A stretch of DNA of 64,000 nt from Crocosphaera watsonii WH 8501 (GCF_000167195.1 NZ_AADV02000002.1:400269-464268); one strand, 5' to 3'; counted from the first letter of the stretch, positions 46,606-56,807 are shown. Notes: generated from the sequence alone by a model not told the origin. Made by a program: numbers and translations.

Positions 46606-47052
46606 TAGTTTAGTTTTATTGAGACAACTTCTTTGGAGGATAGCATTATTCAAATTACAGTTACTCAAATTAGCGTAACTCAGGTTAGCCCAACTTAGAT
46701 CCGTATAACTGAGATTACAGCCACTTAAATTGGCTTTACTAAGATTAACACCACTGAGATTAGCACTGCTTAAATTAGTCCCCATGAGAACGGATTTTGT
46801 TAAGTCAGATCCCATTAAATTAGCTTCAATAATATCGGCTCCAACTAGAGACACCTGAATGAGATAAGTTTCATTTAGGTTAGATTTGTTGAGGTTAACA
46901 CCATTTAAATTAGCACCGGTAAGATTAGCTCCTTGTAAATCAATGTTACTAAGATTAGCCCAACTTAAATTAATTCCTTGTAAATTAGCCCCACTTAGAT
47001 CAACCCCAGTTAAATAATCCTTGATTAATCTATTTTTATCGATTTCTTCCAT
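46591..47052 (-). CDS. Pentapeptide-repeat protein with an IS at its stop codon
   Basis: About 150 residues, nearly all pentapeptide repeats (LSGANLQGINLSWANLSNID and on), preceded by MEEIDKNRLIKDYLTGVD. Copy B of the IS1182-type element replaces the natural end KTKLK-stop with KTKL followed by GFAE and an IS-borne stop at 46591. Rejoining the flanks restores a TAG after one Lys. The protein is essentially full length and could still fold. An IS701-like element ends 22 bp upstream of the ATG and may have removed its promoter. Confidence 0.8.
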   Translation of the reverse strand: MEEIDKNRLIKDYLTGVDLSGANLQGINLSWANLSNIDLQGANLTGANLNGVNLNKSNLNETYLIQVSLVGADIIEANLMGSDLTKSVLMGTNLSSANLSGVNLSKANLSGCNLSYTDLSWANLSYANLSNCNLNNAILQRSCLNKTKLGFAE

Positions 47053-47073
47053 TCTTAGTTTTTGAATTAACTT

Positions 47074-48335
47074 AGGAGTTACGCATTGACAAATTAACTT
47101 AAATATGAGTAGCTTTAAAGAGAGACAACGATCGCTAATTATTAGAGTCATTAAAATTGACGTAATAATAACAATAACTAATCTATAAATTAGGCTGATA
47201 ATTTCAAATTTATTTGCTCTAAAATAAAATTCCGATTAACTTCAATAGACAATTCTCTTTGGAGTTGATACCAATTATCAATTAACTCATTAGCTCTCAT
47301 TAATTCAAGTTTAATAAAAGCCCGTAAAGAACTAAAGAAATGGGTCAATATAGCTTCTGATTTTCTGACTATAAATTTATTGATACCACATAATTGTTTG
47401 AGCGCACGATGGTAACATTCAATAATCCAATGAGTTGTTTTCAACAAAGTAAATAGAGTTTTATCTGTTTCTCTTAAGTCTTTATTTTCTTTGTCAAATA
47501 AAATATAAAAACGAAGCATCCCGTTTTTGAAATGTTTCTTAAATACTTTAACTTCGCCAAACTCTTTTAAGTAAACAATTGTCCCATTTTCCTCTATTTC
47601 TAAGCTTTCAACGGATTGATATTGTCCTTTAACGATTGATACTTGTCGATTTTTAGCTATTCCTATCATGAAACCTAATTCTTGTTTTTTCAAAATTTTA
47701 AGGTTCTCTTTAGATGAATACCAACTATCACCAGTTACATAAATTGGCCTCAGTCCCCAAGCTAAAACTTCCGATAGCATCATCCGAAAATAATCATTTT
47801 TAGACAGATTATCTTCTTTATCATAAAGTCGATAATTTAGAGGGACTGAAATTCCATTAGGGTCAGTATATAATAAAGTAACTAAATTAATTCCTTTGAT
47901 AGTTTTATGTTTATTTCCTGACCAGAAATAACCAATAAATTTACTTAATTTAGGATTACTATAAAGTTTTTCAATGACTGTATCATCAATACTTAAGGTT
48001 CCCCCACTCAGTTCAATGTGCTGTTTAAATTCATTGAATAAATCAACAGGTTTATAGCTTTCTCTTAATAAAAAACGGTTAACACTATCATGAGATAAAT
48101 CCTCAAATATCTCGGATAAACGATTACGACCCGAATATTTGGATTCAGCAATTAAATAGTAAGTATAGAGTTCTAAATGACATTTAGCCGTTGATTTCTT
48201 CGTTATAGTTCGGATATCTACCTCCAGTTCTTATAATCCTCTCTATTTTATCAGTTTTTTGCTTTTTGTTAACAGCGATAGCTTTCTCTGTTTGGACTAT
48301 GCACATTGTAAACCATCTGTCAATGCGTAACTCCT
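47074..48335 (-). mobile_element. IS701-like element
   Basis: About 1.26 kb bounded by inverted repeats AGGAGTTACGCATTGACA, with a possible short TA or CTAG-like target at both edges. Only one copy is seen. It lies directly upstream of the pentapeptide gene. Confidence 0.85.
47190..48227 (-). CDS. IS701/IS4-superfamily transposase without an ATG start
   Basis: A frame open from a TAA at about 48231 down to 47190. It includes LSIDDTVIEKLYSNPKLSKF with the first Asp, YVTGDSWYSSKENLKIL with the second, and IIECYHRALKQLCGINKF with the Glu, so the catalytic core is complete. There is no ATG, GTG or TTG in frame before 47783, which lies inside the core. A CTG at 48225-48227 with a purine-rich GAGAGGA about 12 bases upstream is the likeliest start if the gene is active. 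Otherwise the start was lost. Confidence 0.7.
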   Translation of the reverse strand: MEVDIRTITKKSTAKCHLELYTYYLIAESKYSGRNRLSEIFEDLSHDSVNRFLLRESYKPVDLFNEFKQHIELSGGTLSIDDTVIEKLYSNPKLSKFIGYFWSGNKHKTIKGINLVTLLYTDPNGISVPLNYRLYDKEDNLSKNDYFRMMLSEVLAWGLRPIYVTGDSWYSSKENLKILKKQELGFMIGIAKNRQVSIVKGQYQSVESLEIEENGTIVYLKEFGEVKVFKKHFKNGMLRFYILFDKENKDLRETDKTLFTLLKTTHWIIECYHRALKQLCGINKFIVRKSEAILTHFFSSLRAFIKLELMRANELIDNWYQLQRELSIEVNRNFILEQINLKLSA

Positions 48336-48531
48336 AGGGAAAACCCGATCTCATTCCTTTATACGATCGAACGTTTAGGTATCTCAATGCCTTGGTCAAT
48401 GAATTCTAGTTTGACCTGTAAGGATTCCCAACAAGTCAAACAAACGATCCCTTAAACCTTGTCTCTATACAATGAAACCCTATAGGGTTTCCGTGACGAT
48501 CTAGCACTGCGAAAAGTAGGTTAAAAAGGTA

Positions 48532-49137
48532 ATGACCACATCAGCAAATTACACTTATAACCTTATGGGACAAAGATTCAGCGATTTAGAGGACGTTTAC
48601 AACACTTTAACTGCAATTGACTTTGATTTTAATCAATTACCTGCCACTAACAAGTATCGGAAGTATAAGGAATGGAAGCAAGATCCAAATGAGCGTAAAC
48701 CCCGAACTGCTCCCCCTGCTAGTGGGAAAAAACAGAATGTGGGAGTCATGGCTTTCGGTTTAGATGGTGCAGGAGATGCTAACCACACTTTGGTAAAAAT
48801 GGGGTCTCGTGCTAAGGCTCAATATGATGCGATATCAGGGAATGCTGTCTTTAACTTAAATGTTACCGATCCCGTTCCTGCCACCTATGTCCAACGTGCT
48901 GGGTTCATTCCGGCTAAAGCTATTCTAGGACGATCTAACGGCAGTGGAAGTCAAACCTCTAGAGCAACCGGACTTCAATACAAACAGGTTGTGACTGGTT
49001 CCTATACTATTCCCTTTGGGGCCGGCTCTGGGGCTGCTGCTTATGAGTTTGGGGCGCAAAATGCAATTTTAGCCACCGCAGGAATTACTAATGATTATGT
49101 TGTTAGTTTCACACCGGAAAAAATATCGAGGGGCTAA
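48532..49137 (+). CDS. Unknown protein, first gene of a five-gene cluster
   Basis: A 201-residue protein without a signal peptide. The N-terminus is polar and helical (YNLMGQRFSDLEDVYNTLTA), the middle has a Lys/Pro-rich linker (NERKPRTAPPASGKKQNVG), and the rest is Gly/Ala/Ser-rich and probably beta-structured (FNLNVTDPVPATYVQRAGF, YTIPFGAGSGAAAYEFGA). This composition suits a self-assembling or virion-like structural protein, but I recognise no family. AAAGGTA precedes the ATG. The stop shares one base with the next ATG (TAATG). Confidence 0.6.
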   Translation: MTTSANYTYNLMGQRFSDLEDVYNTLTAIDFDFNQLPATNKYRKYKEWKQDPNERKPRTAPPASGKKQNVGVMAFGLDGAGDANHTLVKMGSRAKAQYDAISGNAVFNLNVTDPVPATYVQRAGFIPAKAILGRSNGSGSQTSRATGLQYKQVVTGSYTIPFGAGSGAAAYEFGAQNAILATAGITNDYVVSFTPEKISRG

Positions 49138-49373
49138 TGAGTTTTAAAGGAGACCTTAGAAAATCACTAATTATCTGGGGAAATCCTTCCCCCAATAGAG
49201 ACATGACTGACCTTTGTTCGCAACTGGATAATTGCCGGAAATTAATGGACTCTTTCTTAGAGGGTAAGCTACCTTTCCAGGATTATCTTGACTTAATGGA
49301 AGCTCAAAATATTGATATGGATTCTTATGCCGAAACCGTATCAACTAACTTGAGAGACTTTAATTTAGTCTGA
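49137..49373 (+). CDS. Small acidic unknown protein, second gene of the cluster
   Basis: A 78-residue helical, acidic protein (DLCSQLDNCRKLMDSFLEGK, YLDLMEAQNIDMDSYAETVS). Its ATG overlaps the previous stop by one base, so it is translationally coupled. Two Cys lie six residues apart. No homologue is recognised. Confidence 0.6.
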   Translation: MSFKGDLRKSLIIWGNPSPNRDMTDLCSQLDNCRKLMDSFLEGKLPFQDYLDLMEAQNIDMDSYAETVSTNLRDFNLV

Positions 49374-49421
49374 TGATTTCCCACTCAAAAAGTCAATCAA
49401 AAACACTCTTTCTTCTTGCCT

Positions 49422-49877
49422 ATGGCTATAGAATATCAATTTAATAATCGACAAAATTGGTTTTCAGTTCATGACCAAACTTACAACGCTCCCGAAGTAA
49501 ATCCCGCTCTAGAGAGGTTTAACTCTATCCCTCCTATTAAACTAGGCTATACCATCGATTCTCCTATTATCGCTATTTATTGCGCTAACTCCGAGGCTCA
49601 AGATAACTGGAGATATGGTGCAAGGTACTTAGCTAAAATGCTAACTACTTTACTGGTTGGGCAAACCGAACCAGACACCGTTTTAAAAGTGGGGAAGCTT
49701 TACTTGAATCAAGTTGAGATCATCCAATTGCCACCTGTTTCTAGTAGTTACGCCCTAGAAGTACAAGTTCCTTTCTGGCATAGAGAATTTCAACTTAAAA
49801 TTTGGGAATACACGGGTAATAATCAGAACACCGTTCATAGAAAACTTGACGATTTAATAGGTAATCCCATGACTTAG
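49422..49877 (+). CDS. Unknown protein, third gene of the cluster
   Basis: A 151-residue protein starting MAIEYQFNNRQNWFSVHDQ, with a beta-rich look (IKLGYTIDSPIIAIYCANS, ALEVQVPFWHREFQLKIWEY). There is no signal or membrane segment. It begins 48 bp after the previous gene. The N-terminal TTG at 49416 adds only two residues, so the ATG is preferred. Function is unknown. Confidence 0.6.
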   Translation: MAIEYQFNNRQNWFSVHDQTYNAPEVNPALERFNSIPPIKLGYTIDSPIIAIYCANSEAQDNWRYGARYLAKMLTTLLVGQTEPDTVLKVGKLYLNQVEIIQLPPVSSSYALEVQVPFWHREFQLKIWEYTGNNQNTVHRKLDDLIGNPMT

Positions 49878-49891
49878 TTTAGGAGGCTTTT

Positions 49892-50101
49892 ATGTTTAAC
49901 CGAAAACAGGGCTACCCAAGCCCTAAACCAGATCCCCCTATCTCGATTCACCAGCTTTTAGTAATTCTAATCATTGTTTGTTCACTTGGCTTTAGTCTCT
50001 CAGTTTCCAAGTTAAATGCTATTAATGCCTATCTGAGACATGAAAAGACAAACCAAGGTTACAACGCCCCACAGTTCCCTAGTTCACAGACTTTACCTTA
50101 G
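49892..50101 (+). CDS. Small single-span membrane protein, fourth gene of the cluster
   Basis: A 69-residue protein with one hydrophobic segment (LLVILIIVCSLGFSLSVSKL, residues about 22-41) and a short polar tail. AGGAGG lies just upstream of the ATG, the strongest Shine-Dalgarno in the cluster. Its 3' third overlaps the start of the next gene by 62 bp in another frame. Confidence 0.6.
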   Translation: MFNRKQGYPSPKPDPPISIHQLLVILIIVCSLGFSLSVSKLNAINAYLRHEKTNQGYNAPQFPSSQTLP

Positions 50102-50575
50102 TTTCTTAAAATACTATCCTTGGCTGTTAGTCACTGCGATCGCGTCTTTATTTCTTTTTCCATCTACCCTACTCACTCCTGTTAGTTCAAGCCCAGATCC
50201 AAGGGTCGAAACTGCTTTTAGAGAGGTTAAAGTTCATTATTCTAAATATCCTAAAATCTTAGTTTTTATAGCGAACAAGGATGATCGGGGAAAAGGCAAG
50301 CTGATTGCAGTTAACACCAAGAGGTAAATGTAATTCCTTTAACCTTGTCTAATCCTGGTATTGCTGGGAAATTCTACAAGATTAATCCTCACATGGTTAA
50401 CATTGGGGGGAAAACTAGAGGCGACTTTGGTATCCATGCTGATCGCAATGTTCCTGGTACTGCTGGGTGTATCGGGATCGAGTCTGAAAAGGAATGGGTA
50501 GAATTTAAAGCTTTAATGCTTGACTACCAACGAGCCGGATTGAGACAGATTCCATTGCTTTTTTCGTACCGATAG
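50040..50575 (+). pseudogene. L,D-transpeptidase (YkuD)-like protein with one frameshift
   Basis: The first frame (50040-50327) has a basic head and a membrane anchor (WLLVTAIASLFLFPSTLL). The second frame (to 50575) carries GDFGIHADRNVPGTAGCIGI, which supplies the His and Cys of an L,D-transpeptidase-type active site. The frames meet at ACACCAAGAGGTAAATG near 50320; one extra A would give NTKEVNVIPLTLSNPG and a single protein of about 178 residues. This may be a true mutation or a base-call error. It would act on peptidoglycan outside the membrane. Confidence 0.65.
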
Positions 50576-50726
50576 CGGTTGCAAATTATCGGGCTATTAG
50601 TATAAGATTTTTCTTGTAGACTTAGGGGGAAGGCAGTCTAAAATTCTAGCGGTTATCCCATAATTTGAGAAGGCCATTCTAATAATCCTTGATGCAAAAA
50701 CATCTGACTTCTGACTTCGATTAATC

Positions 50727-51566
50727 ATGCCCTTCATTCAATGGTATCCTGGCCATATTGCCAAAGCGGAACGACAACTCAAAGAACAACTCAACCGTGT
50801 AGATGTGATCTTTGAAGTCTTAGACGCTCGCATCCCTCTAGCGTCCCATCATCCAGACGTTCCTGGATGGATAGGAGATAAGCCGAGACTGGTTGTACTT
50901 AACCGTACCGACATGATACCGGAATCGGTACGTCAAGGCTGGTTGAACTGGTTTGCTGCTCAGGGAGAGACACTTTATTGTACCAATGCTAAACAGGGTA
51001 AAGGAATTAAGGCTTTAAAAAAAGCAGCACAAGCTGCTGGCGTACAAATGAACGAAAGAAGACAGCAACGAGGAATGCGCCCTCGTGCGGTTCGAGCAGT
51101 GGTTATCGGCTTTCCTAATGTGGGAAAATCAGCGTTAATTAACCGTTTATTGGGGCGAAAAGTAGCAGCTAGTGCTAGACGTGCTGGAGTAACCCGTCAG
51201 TTGCAATGGATACGCATATCTGATGCTCTCGAACTTTTAGATGCACCTGGAATTATTCCAGCTAAGTTAGAAAATCAAGAGGATGCCGTAAAGTTAGCCA
51301 TCTGTGAAGATATTGGGGAAGCCGCCTATGATAATCAACAGATTGGAGCAGCGTTAATTGACTTATTAGTTGAGTTAAATTTTGATAATATTTTGTCATC
51401 TCGCTATCAACTTGATCCTCAAAATATAACAGGAGAAGAATATATTGAAAGTTTAGGTAACAGCAAATTTAAAGGGGATACAGAACGTGCAACTATGCAG
51501 TTATTAAATGATTTTAGAAAAGGAGTTATGGGAAAAATACCCTTAGAATTACCGCAATTGATATAA
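50727..51566 (+). CDS. ylqF: Ribosome biogenesis GTPase YlqF/RbgA
   Basis: A circularly permuted GTPase that acts in maturation of the 50S subunit. Motifs appear in permuted order: G4 LNRTDM, G5 TNAKQGKG, then G1 GFPNVGKS, G2-like GVTRQ and G3 DAPGI. The start MPFIQWYPGHIAKAERQL is the family standard. The length of 279 residues is normal. It is transcribed away from the unknown cluster's end, separated by about 150 bp. Confidence 0.95.
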   Translation: MPFIQWYPGHIAKAERQLKEQLNRVDVIFEVLDARIPLASHHPDVPGWIGDKPRLVVLNRTDMIPESVRQGWLNWFAAQGETLYCTNAKQGKGIKALKKAAQAAGVQMNERRQQRGMRPRAVRAVVIGFPNVGKSALINRLLGRKVAASARRAGVTRQLQWIRISDALELLDAPGIIPAKLENQEDAVKLAICEDIGEAAYDNQQIGAALIDLLVELNFDNILSSRYQLDPQNITGEEYIESLGNSKFKGDTERATMQLLNDFRKGVMGKIPLELPQLI

Positions 51567-51592
51567 TAAGAAGTTAATTATTATCAGTATCG

Positions 51593-52237
51593 CTAAACAA
51601 AACGTACTTGATTTTCGGTTTCACCTAAATGAGAGGTATCACCCCCTAATTCTATCTCCCATTTGTCATTAATTTTTACTAATTTAACTAAACAACACAA
51701 GGAAGCTTTAAAGGTAGCGGTTTCTTTGGTTAATCCTTCAGTTAATCCTATCACAGAAGCTCCATGACCAACTAATAAAATTTCTTGGGAATAATCCCTA
51801 ACTACTTTTTCAGCAACTTCCGCCATTCTTTTCATCATTGTAACTTCCATTTCTGGGTATTTAGGAACTAGATAAGAAGAATAACTCCAGTCAATATAAG
51901 GATAATCTTTTTCTAATAACTCTCTGGGGTGGATTTCGGGATTTTCACTCATCCAATGGGGATTATGCCATTCTCCAATTCCTGCTTCTAACTTTATGGG
52001 AAGATCAAGAATTTTGGCAACTTCAGAAGCGGTTTGTATAGTCCGTAAAAAAGGAGAAGCAAAAATATGTCCAATGTTTTCTTTTTGTAGGCGTTTTCCT
52101 AATTGTTTAGCCTGAACAAAACCATCTTCTGATAAAGGAGGATCATACCGTCTTTTTGCAGTATTAAACCAGTGGGGTTTAACAAAATCAAGACGGTTTC
52201 CATGACGTGCAATCCAGACAGTTGGAGAAGAGGACAT
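51593..52237 (-). CDS. Histidine phosphatase family protein
   Basis: A 214-residue phosphoglycerate-mutase-like phosphatase. The RHG motif is in IARHGNRLDFV, the second conserved Arg in FLRTIQTASEVA, and the catalytic His in LLVGHGASVIGLTEGL. The presence of GNRLDF after the His is common in broad-specificity or eukaryote-like UBASH3-type members. Substrate is not predictable. It converges on ylqF with a 26-bp gap. Confidence 0.88.
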   Translation of the reverse strand: MSSSPTVWIARHGNRLDFVKPHWFNTAKRRYDPPLSEDGFVQAKQLGKRLQKENIGHIFASPFLRTIQTASEVAKILDLPIKLEAGIGEWHNPHWMSENPEIHPRELLEKDYPYIDWSYSSYLVPKYPEMEVTMMKRMAEVAEKVVRDYSQEILLVGHGASVIGLTEGLTKETATFKASLCCLVKLVKINDKWEIELGGDTSHLGETENQVRFV

Positions 52238-52293
52238 AAGCGATTAAAATTAAAGATTTAGTCTCTGTTAATACTGTAACTTATGAACCTGTT

Positions 52294-53323
52294 TTATTCA
52301 AGGATAACATATTTAGCATTGGTAGGAAATTGTAAATAAGTTTGGGAACGATTTTTGTTTAGTTCTACTGTTTGTTTTGGTAATCCATTAGCATCTAATA
52401 TAATTGCTTTGGTTAATTTTGGATTATTAAGGGTTATCTGAATATCATTATTTTCTAGTCTCCAAGGTGCTTTCCCGTAGTTGATTATTTCAAAACCTTG
52501 TTGTAAATTACCTTTCTTATCTTTCCAGGTGCTTGCTTGTTTTTTCCAGTCTGTAGAGCGAGCAATTGTACCTACCTGAAGCAATATTTTTTCTGATTGT
52601 TTGATGGGTTTATTATCCATTGATACAACTATTATAGTTGCATAGTAGTTATTAGATTTTATAGTTATATCTTTTAATTTAATCTCTTCAAGCTTATTTA
52701 AAAATCCTGTGACACCTTGTGCTTTGGCTGTATTTAAAAAACAAATTCCTTCTCCATAATTCCAAGTTATCTCTCCAGTAACAGAACGAATAATCTTATT
52801 TTTTTCATCAATATACTGCTTAAGATCAACAATTTTATCTTTTTTATTATTACCATAAGTTACTTCTACTGAACCAACTAGAAAAGCTAAAGGATGAATT
52901 TTCCTTGTGGTTTGATTATTATCATCTTGATAGTTTTGATCACGATTGGGATCAAAACTTCTGGTCTCAGAAATGATTGGTATTTGACGATTCCATAAAT
53001 CTTTTAGTGTTCTATTTTGTTTAATAATGGCTTCTCCTTGTTTAATGTAACCTTGACGATACATCAAGGCAGCGGCAGGAAAGTTTCCTAATAATTCTGG
53101 TGTATTAATCACCCATTTACCCAAAGAAGGACGATAACCATTAGCAGAAGAAGGTTCTCTCCATTGCGGTTCTTTCATAGCAAACCAATAGAACCCATCA
53201 ATACCAGTTAATGATTGAAAAATGCTTACTAAAAAAGGAGCTTCTGATTGATAACCAAGGGGAGGAACCCAAGAACTTTCAGGAATAATCATCGGATAAT
53301 TAGCAACTTGTTTAAGGTTTAAT
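52294..53323 (-). pseudogene. Glycoside hydrolase-like protein, N-terminal part lost to IS1634
   Basis: About 340 residues remain. The start of the remnant, PMIIPESSWVPPLGYQSEAP then FQSLTGIDGFYWFAMKEPQW, looks like the end of a (beta/alpha)8 barrel with a Glu at a strand end, followed by a beta-rich C-terminal region (KLTKAIILDANGLPKQTVEL). The frame enters IS1634 copy 2 at 53324 and the rest does not reappear beyond it. The glycosidase call is moderate; the family cannot be named. Confidence 0.55.
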
Positions 53324-55329
53324 CCCAGATTCCGCACTTCAAAAAGTAGCATTAAATACTACAAACCTGGGGTTAACAATTAAGTATAATTGCTTAAGCT
53401 CTTGAAGACAAAAAAGTGGGATAATTGCTTAAGTTGTTTCCTCTGTAAAAAAAGAGCGAAAAATGTCTTATTTAGAAGAAATACAAGTTAAAAATTTAGA
53501 CCATTTAGGGATAGTAGCTGGTTTAATTGATGAAATAGGAATAGTCAAAATAATTAATAATAAATTAGGAATAGATGTTAGAGAAAAAATCTCAGTAGGT
53601 ACAGTAGTTAAGTCTATTTTAATCAATGGACTAGGATTTGTTTCAAGACCTCTATATTTATTCAGTCAGTTTTTCAAGATAAAGCCATTGAGAAATTGTT
53701 AGGAGAAAGAATTAAACCTGATTACCTTAATGATGATAAAATTGGGAGAGTAATGGATGAATTATATAAATATGGACTAAATGATATTTTTATTGAAGTA
53801 GTTTTAGAAGTAATTAAAAAATTTAAAATAGACCTTAAATACTCCCATTTAGATTCCACATCATTTCATTTAGATGGAGAATATAAAAGGGAAGAAGATA
53901 AAGAGAAACAGGAAGAAGAAAAAATTATTAAAGAAAGACCAATTTTTATTAAGAAAGGATATTCTCGGGATCATAGACCAGACTTAAAACAATGTGTCTT
54001 GGATTTAATAACAAGCCAAGATGGAGATATTCCATTATTTGTGAGAGTAGGAGATGGAAATGAATCTGATAAAGCTGTATTTGGAAAAGTTTTAGTAGAA
54101 TTCAAAAAGCAAATAAAGTTTGATAGTATCATGGTTTGTGATAGTGCTTTATATGGTCAAGAAAATCTCCAACTAATCCAACATTTAAAATGGATAACGA
54201 GAGTTCCAATGACCATAAAAAAAGCAAAAGAATTAGTGCAAAATATAGAGGTGGAAGAAGTAAAAGATGAAGGTAAAGAAAAAAGAAGTGACCTAAATTT
54301 AGAAAGTTATACCTGGAAAGAAGAAATTGTTACTTATGGTGGAATCAAGCAAACTTGGTTAATAGTCTTGAGTGAAAAAAGACAGAAAAGTGATTTGGAA
54401 AAACTAGAAAAACAACTTTCCCAAGAAGAGAAGAAATCCCAAAAATTTCTTAAAGAAATACAATCTGAAGAATTTGAACATCCTCAAGCTGCTCGATATA
54501 AATTAAAAGCTATTAATAAAAAATTGAGATTGTTGGAAATAAAAGAAGTTGAACTGATTGAAACTTACTCGAAAAAAAAGGAAAAGATTTATAAAATGAT
54601 TAGTCTGATCATCAAAAAAGATGAAGAGATAAGTAGAAAGACTAAAGAAGCAGGAAAATTTATTTTAGCAACTAACTTAGTAGAGGAAAATAAATTAGAA
54701 GCTAGTGAAATTCTGATAACTTATAAAAACCAGCAATCTACGGAAAGAGGATTTCGATTTTTGAAAGATCCCTTATTTTTTACTGATAGTTTCTTCGTTG
54801 AAAAACCAGAAAGAATAGAAACAATGTTATTTTTAATGTCTTTGTGTTTGTTGATTTATAACTTGGGGCAAAGAGAATTAAGAAATTGTTTAAAAAGAGT
54901 CAAAAAAGGAATAAATAATCAAGTAAGGAAAGTAACATTGCGTCCGACTTTGAGGTGGATATTTCAATGTTTTCAAGGTATTCATTATGTGATTTTAAAC
55001 GGAGTTAAACAAATTGTCAATTTAACAGAAGAAAGGCGTTTTATATTGAGTTTATTACCTGCATCTTGTCAAAGATATTATCTATAAATTGAATTGGATA
55101 AAGCAAAAATAATAAAAGAATAAGAGTCTAATGATATCAAATGAGAAGAGGAAACTCTCCTTCGTTTGTGCTGAGTCTTGCTAAGTTTTCAATGAGTATA
55201 AATCTTCTTAATTTGATTATTTTTCCTAAAAATTTAATGAAAAGAGAAATATTCTTGCCCAGGTATGATTTTCGGACTTTTTAAAACTATGTATTTTTTT
55301 ATACTACATTTTGAAGTGCGGAATCTGGG
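53324..55329 (+). mobile_element. IS1634-family element, copy 2
   Basis: A 2006-bp element with the same CCCAGATTCCGCACTTC inverted ends as copy 1. The left flank is the glycoside-hydrolase remnant and the right flank is the inside of another IS, so it lies at a deletion or rearrangement boundary. Confidence 0.93.
53463..55087 (+). pseudogene. IS1634-family transposase with an early frameshift
   Basis: The frame breaks near residue 74 (after LFSQFF), where copy 1 has T6 and this copy T5 (about 53671-53675). The rest (53696-55087) is uninterrupted through the A8 region that breaks copy 1. Other differences are few (for example Phe to Ser in QL(F/S)QEEKK). Combining the two copies gives one intact protein of about 540 residues. 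Confidence 0.88.
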
Positions 55330-56678
55330 TTATAGAATTACTCGATGCCCTCTCCAGTAACCAACAAGCTCACTCAGTCGTTGAATTGTCTCTCAATCCT
55401 TTATTTAGAAGAGATTACAACAGTTTATATAGAGGAATTCAATAGTTTTTACCCACTCAAACTGACCCTAATTATGAACAGAGAATTGAGACTTTATTTT
55501 CAGCGGTATCGAGAACAATTCCTCCCACTTCAAAACATTATAACTTATTTGGTATTGACACAACTCCCTGTCCACGACCGTTTGCCGAAACGTTAGCGGA
55601 TAAAACCTTTATTCATTACCCCAATCCAATTAAGGGAAATAAACCCATTAATATTGGACATTGTTATTCCGTTGTCTGCGCTTTACCTGACCAAATAGAC
55701 ACAGAAAAAGTCCCTTGGGCTGTCCCCTTATCAGGAGAGCGAGTCCCCTCTAAACATAAAGGAGTAAATAAAGGCAATCAACAACTAAAAAAAATCTGGC
55801 AAAGTTCTTTATTTTCTGATAAATTATCTGTCTTAGTGGCTGATAGTGACTACAGCCAAAAGGATTTTATTGGGGAACAAGTTAAGCATGAAGACGTAGT
55901 TACTATTACAAGAGTTAGAAGTGACCGAGTTTTTTATCGTCAATTTATTCGGGACCCAAATCAAGCCAAAACTTCGGGACATCCCCGTTGGTATGGGGAT
56001 AAATTTGACCTTAAAGATGACCAAACTTGGACTGAACCTGATGAAGTTCATCATGTTCCCTTTACAACGAAAAAAAGTCGTCAATTAACAGTGACTATTT
56101 CGGGATGGAAACAGATGTTAATGAGAGGAACTAAAAACTATAAGATGAACAATCACCCCTTTACTTTACTCCAGATTGTTGTCAGAGATCAAGAAAGAAA
56201 TAGTATTTGGAAACCTATGTGGCTTATTGTTATTGGTTCTCGGCGCGATGAGTTAAGTTTAGTTGATTGTTATCAGTGTTATCGACAACGTTATGACATG
56301 GAACATCTTTTTCGATTTGGTAAACAAAGATTATTGATGACATCTTATTTAACTCCCGATGTACATCATGAAGAAAATTGGTTTAAACTAACACTTCTTT
56401 CTTATGTAAATTTGTGGGCTGCCAGAAAATTAGCTGTGGTTTTACCCCGTGATTGGGAACAGTATTTGAAGACTAATAAATCCATCAAAATCACCCCTAG
56501 TCTAGTTCAAAGAGACTTTTCAAGAATAATTACGACCTTGGGGACTTTCGCCAAATTTCCCAAACGTCGAGGTTTTTCTTCCGGACGTATTAAAGGTTAC
56601 AAAAAAGCCCCACGAACTCGTCATGATGTTATCAAGAAAGGGAGCAAAAAATCAACTAAAAACTTAAAAGCTCCTTAG
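55330..56678 (+). pseudogene. DDE transposase remnant, truncated and frameshifted
   Basis: The first 45 or so residues are missing, small changes near 55443 add further damage, and the CAATTCCTCCC frame break seen in the other copy is also present. The catalytic C-terminal part is open to 56678 (VADSDYSQKDFIG, YRQRYDMEHLFRFG) and nearly identical to 42929-43774. The remnant cannot encode a full transposase. Confidence 0.85.
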
Positions 56679-56807
56679 TTTTCCTCAGAATCTATAGATT
56701 AGCCCTATTTGTCAGCCAATTTTATTGACTGATACAGAGCCGATATTTTGGGATTTTAGTTTAGCGTAAAATATACGCTAACAAACTTTTTTTGTCCAAA
56801 GTCCAAT
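55330..56807 (+). mobile_element. Truncated copy of the unassigned DDE insertion sequence
   Basis: The element lacks its transposase-start end, which is replaced by IS1634 at 55329. It retains the other end with TTAGCG...CGCTAA and CCAAAGTCCAAT at 56796-56807. It is inverted relative to the copy at 42800-44412. Confidence 0.88.
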
